Below are positions 34,918-34,936 of a stretch of DNA of 34,936 nucleotides, piece after piece. Source of the stretch: Pseudomonas kitaguniensis (GTDB lineage Bacteria > Pseudomonadota > Gammaproteobacteria > Pseudomonadales > Pseudomonadaceae). Position numbers and translations under genes: made by a program. The stretch lies in assembly GCF_009296165.1 (NCBI RefSeq), contig NZ_VUAZ01000062.1, positions 1 through 34,936 on the forward strand, in the 5' to 3' direction. Under the pieces are notes generated by a model. The model was given only the letters and a program-made list of their open reading frames with translations, did not search any database and was not told where the DNA came from. How positions within the stretch are numbered: position 1 is the stretch's first letter; each line of letters opens with the position of its first letter.

Positions 34918-34936
34918 AGGTTGTGTTTTTAGACCA

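Overview
The window is chromosomal DNA of a Pseudomonas, most likely of the P. fluorescens group. The evidence is the gene content and order (sppA-HAD-rluC/rne, dctA-phoQP, pcpS, two-ATP-cone nrdA, cheV-cheR, flgAMN-flgZ, amrZ), GC-rich codon use, AmrZ and PcpS proteins of the expected Pseudomonas type, and REPIN-type paired REP repeats in gaps. All identifications come from reading the sequence; no database was consulted.

Layout. 1-6870: REPIN, then sppA, a HAD phosphatase and rluC leftward, diverging from rne (RNase E), which has a long structured leader. 6883-8450: an xdhC-type and a mocA-type gene, translationally coupled. 8596-10396: dctA with a sigma-54 promoter and two palindromic upstream sites. 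10397-12834: a small secreted protein gene, phoP and phoQ, headed by four direct repeats at 11-bp period. 12881-13742: pcpS and REPs. 13775-16107: an RstAB-like two-component pair. 16108-19677: nrdA, with a DnaA box and two probable NrdR boxes; nrdB does not follow. 19764-20865: an unrecognised protein with a polyglycine hinge, preceded by a textbook Hrp box, so a candidate type III effector. 20931-23980: flgBCDE under a sigma-54 promoter. 24255-25031: an orphan beta-rich protein. 25105-29600: cheR and cheV leftward; flgA, flgM, flgN and flgZ rightward, with sigma-54 and FliA promoters. 29597-31040: an MFS transporter gene broken by two frameshifts. 31336-31412: tRNA-Arg(CCU). 31571-32149: a sigma-54-type promoter with twin inverted repeats ahead of two tiny membrane-protein genes. 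32542-32868: amrZ. 33048-34490: mgtE. 34841-34917: tRNA-Arg(ACG).

How the genes work together. The middle is a motility block: rod and hook proteins (FlgB, C, D, E), the P-ring chaperone FlgA, the anti-sigma factor FlgM, the chaperone FlgN, the c-di-GMP brake FlgZ and chemotaxis adaptation (CheR, CheV). Its promoters fit the Pseudomonas flagellar hierarchy (sigma-54 for structural operons, FliA for flgM). AmrZ, known to repress motility in fluorescent pseudomonads, lies a few kilobases away. The rest is housekeeping (RNA processing, dNTP synthesis, Mg2+ and dicarboxylate transport, two-component sensing). The most interesting signals are the Hrp-box gene, the sigma-54 small-ORF operon, the GCGGCAA array upstream of flgB, the 4x GTTCAG array upstream of phoPQ, and the rne leader.
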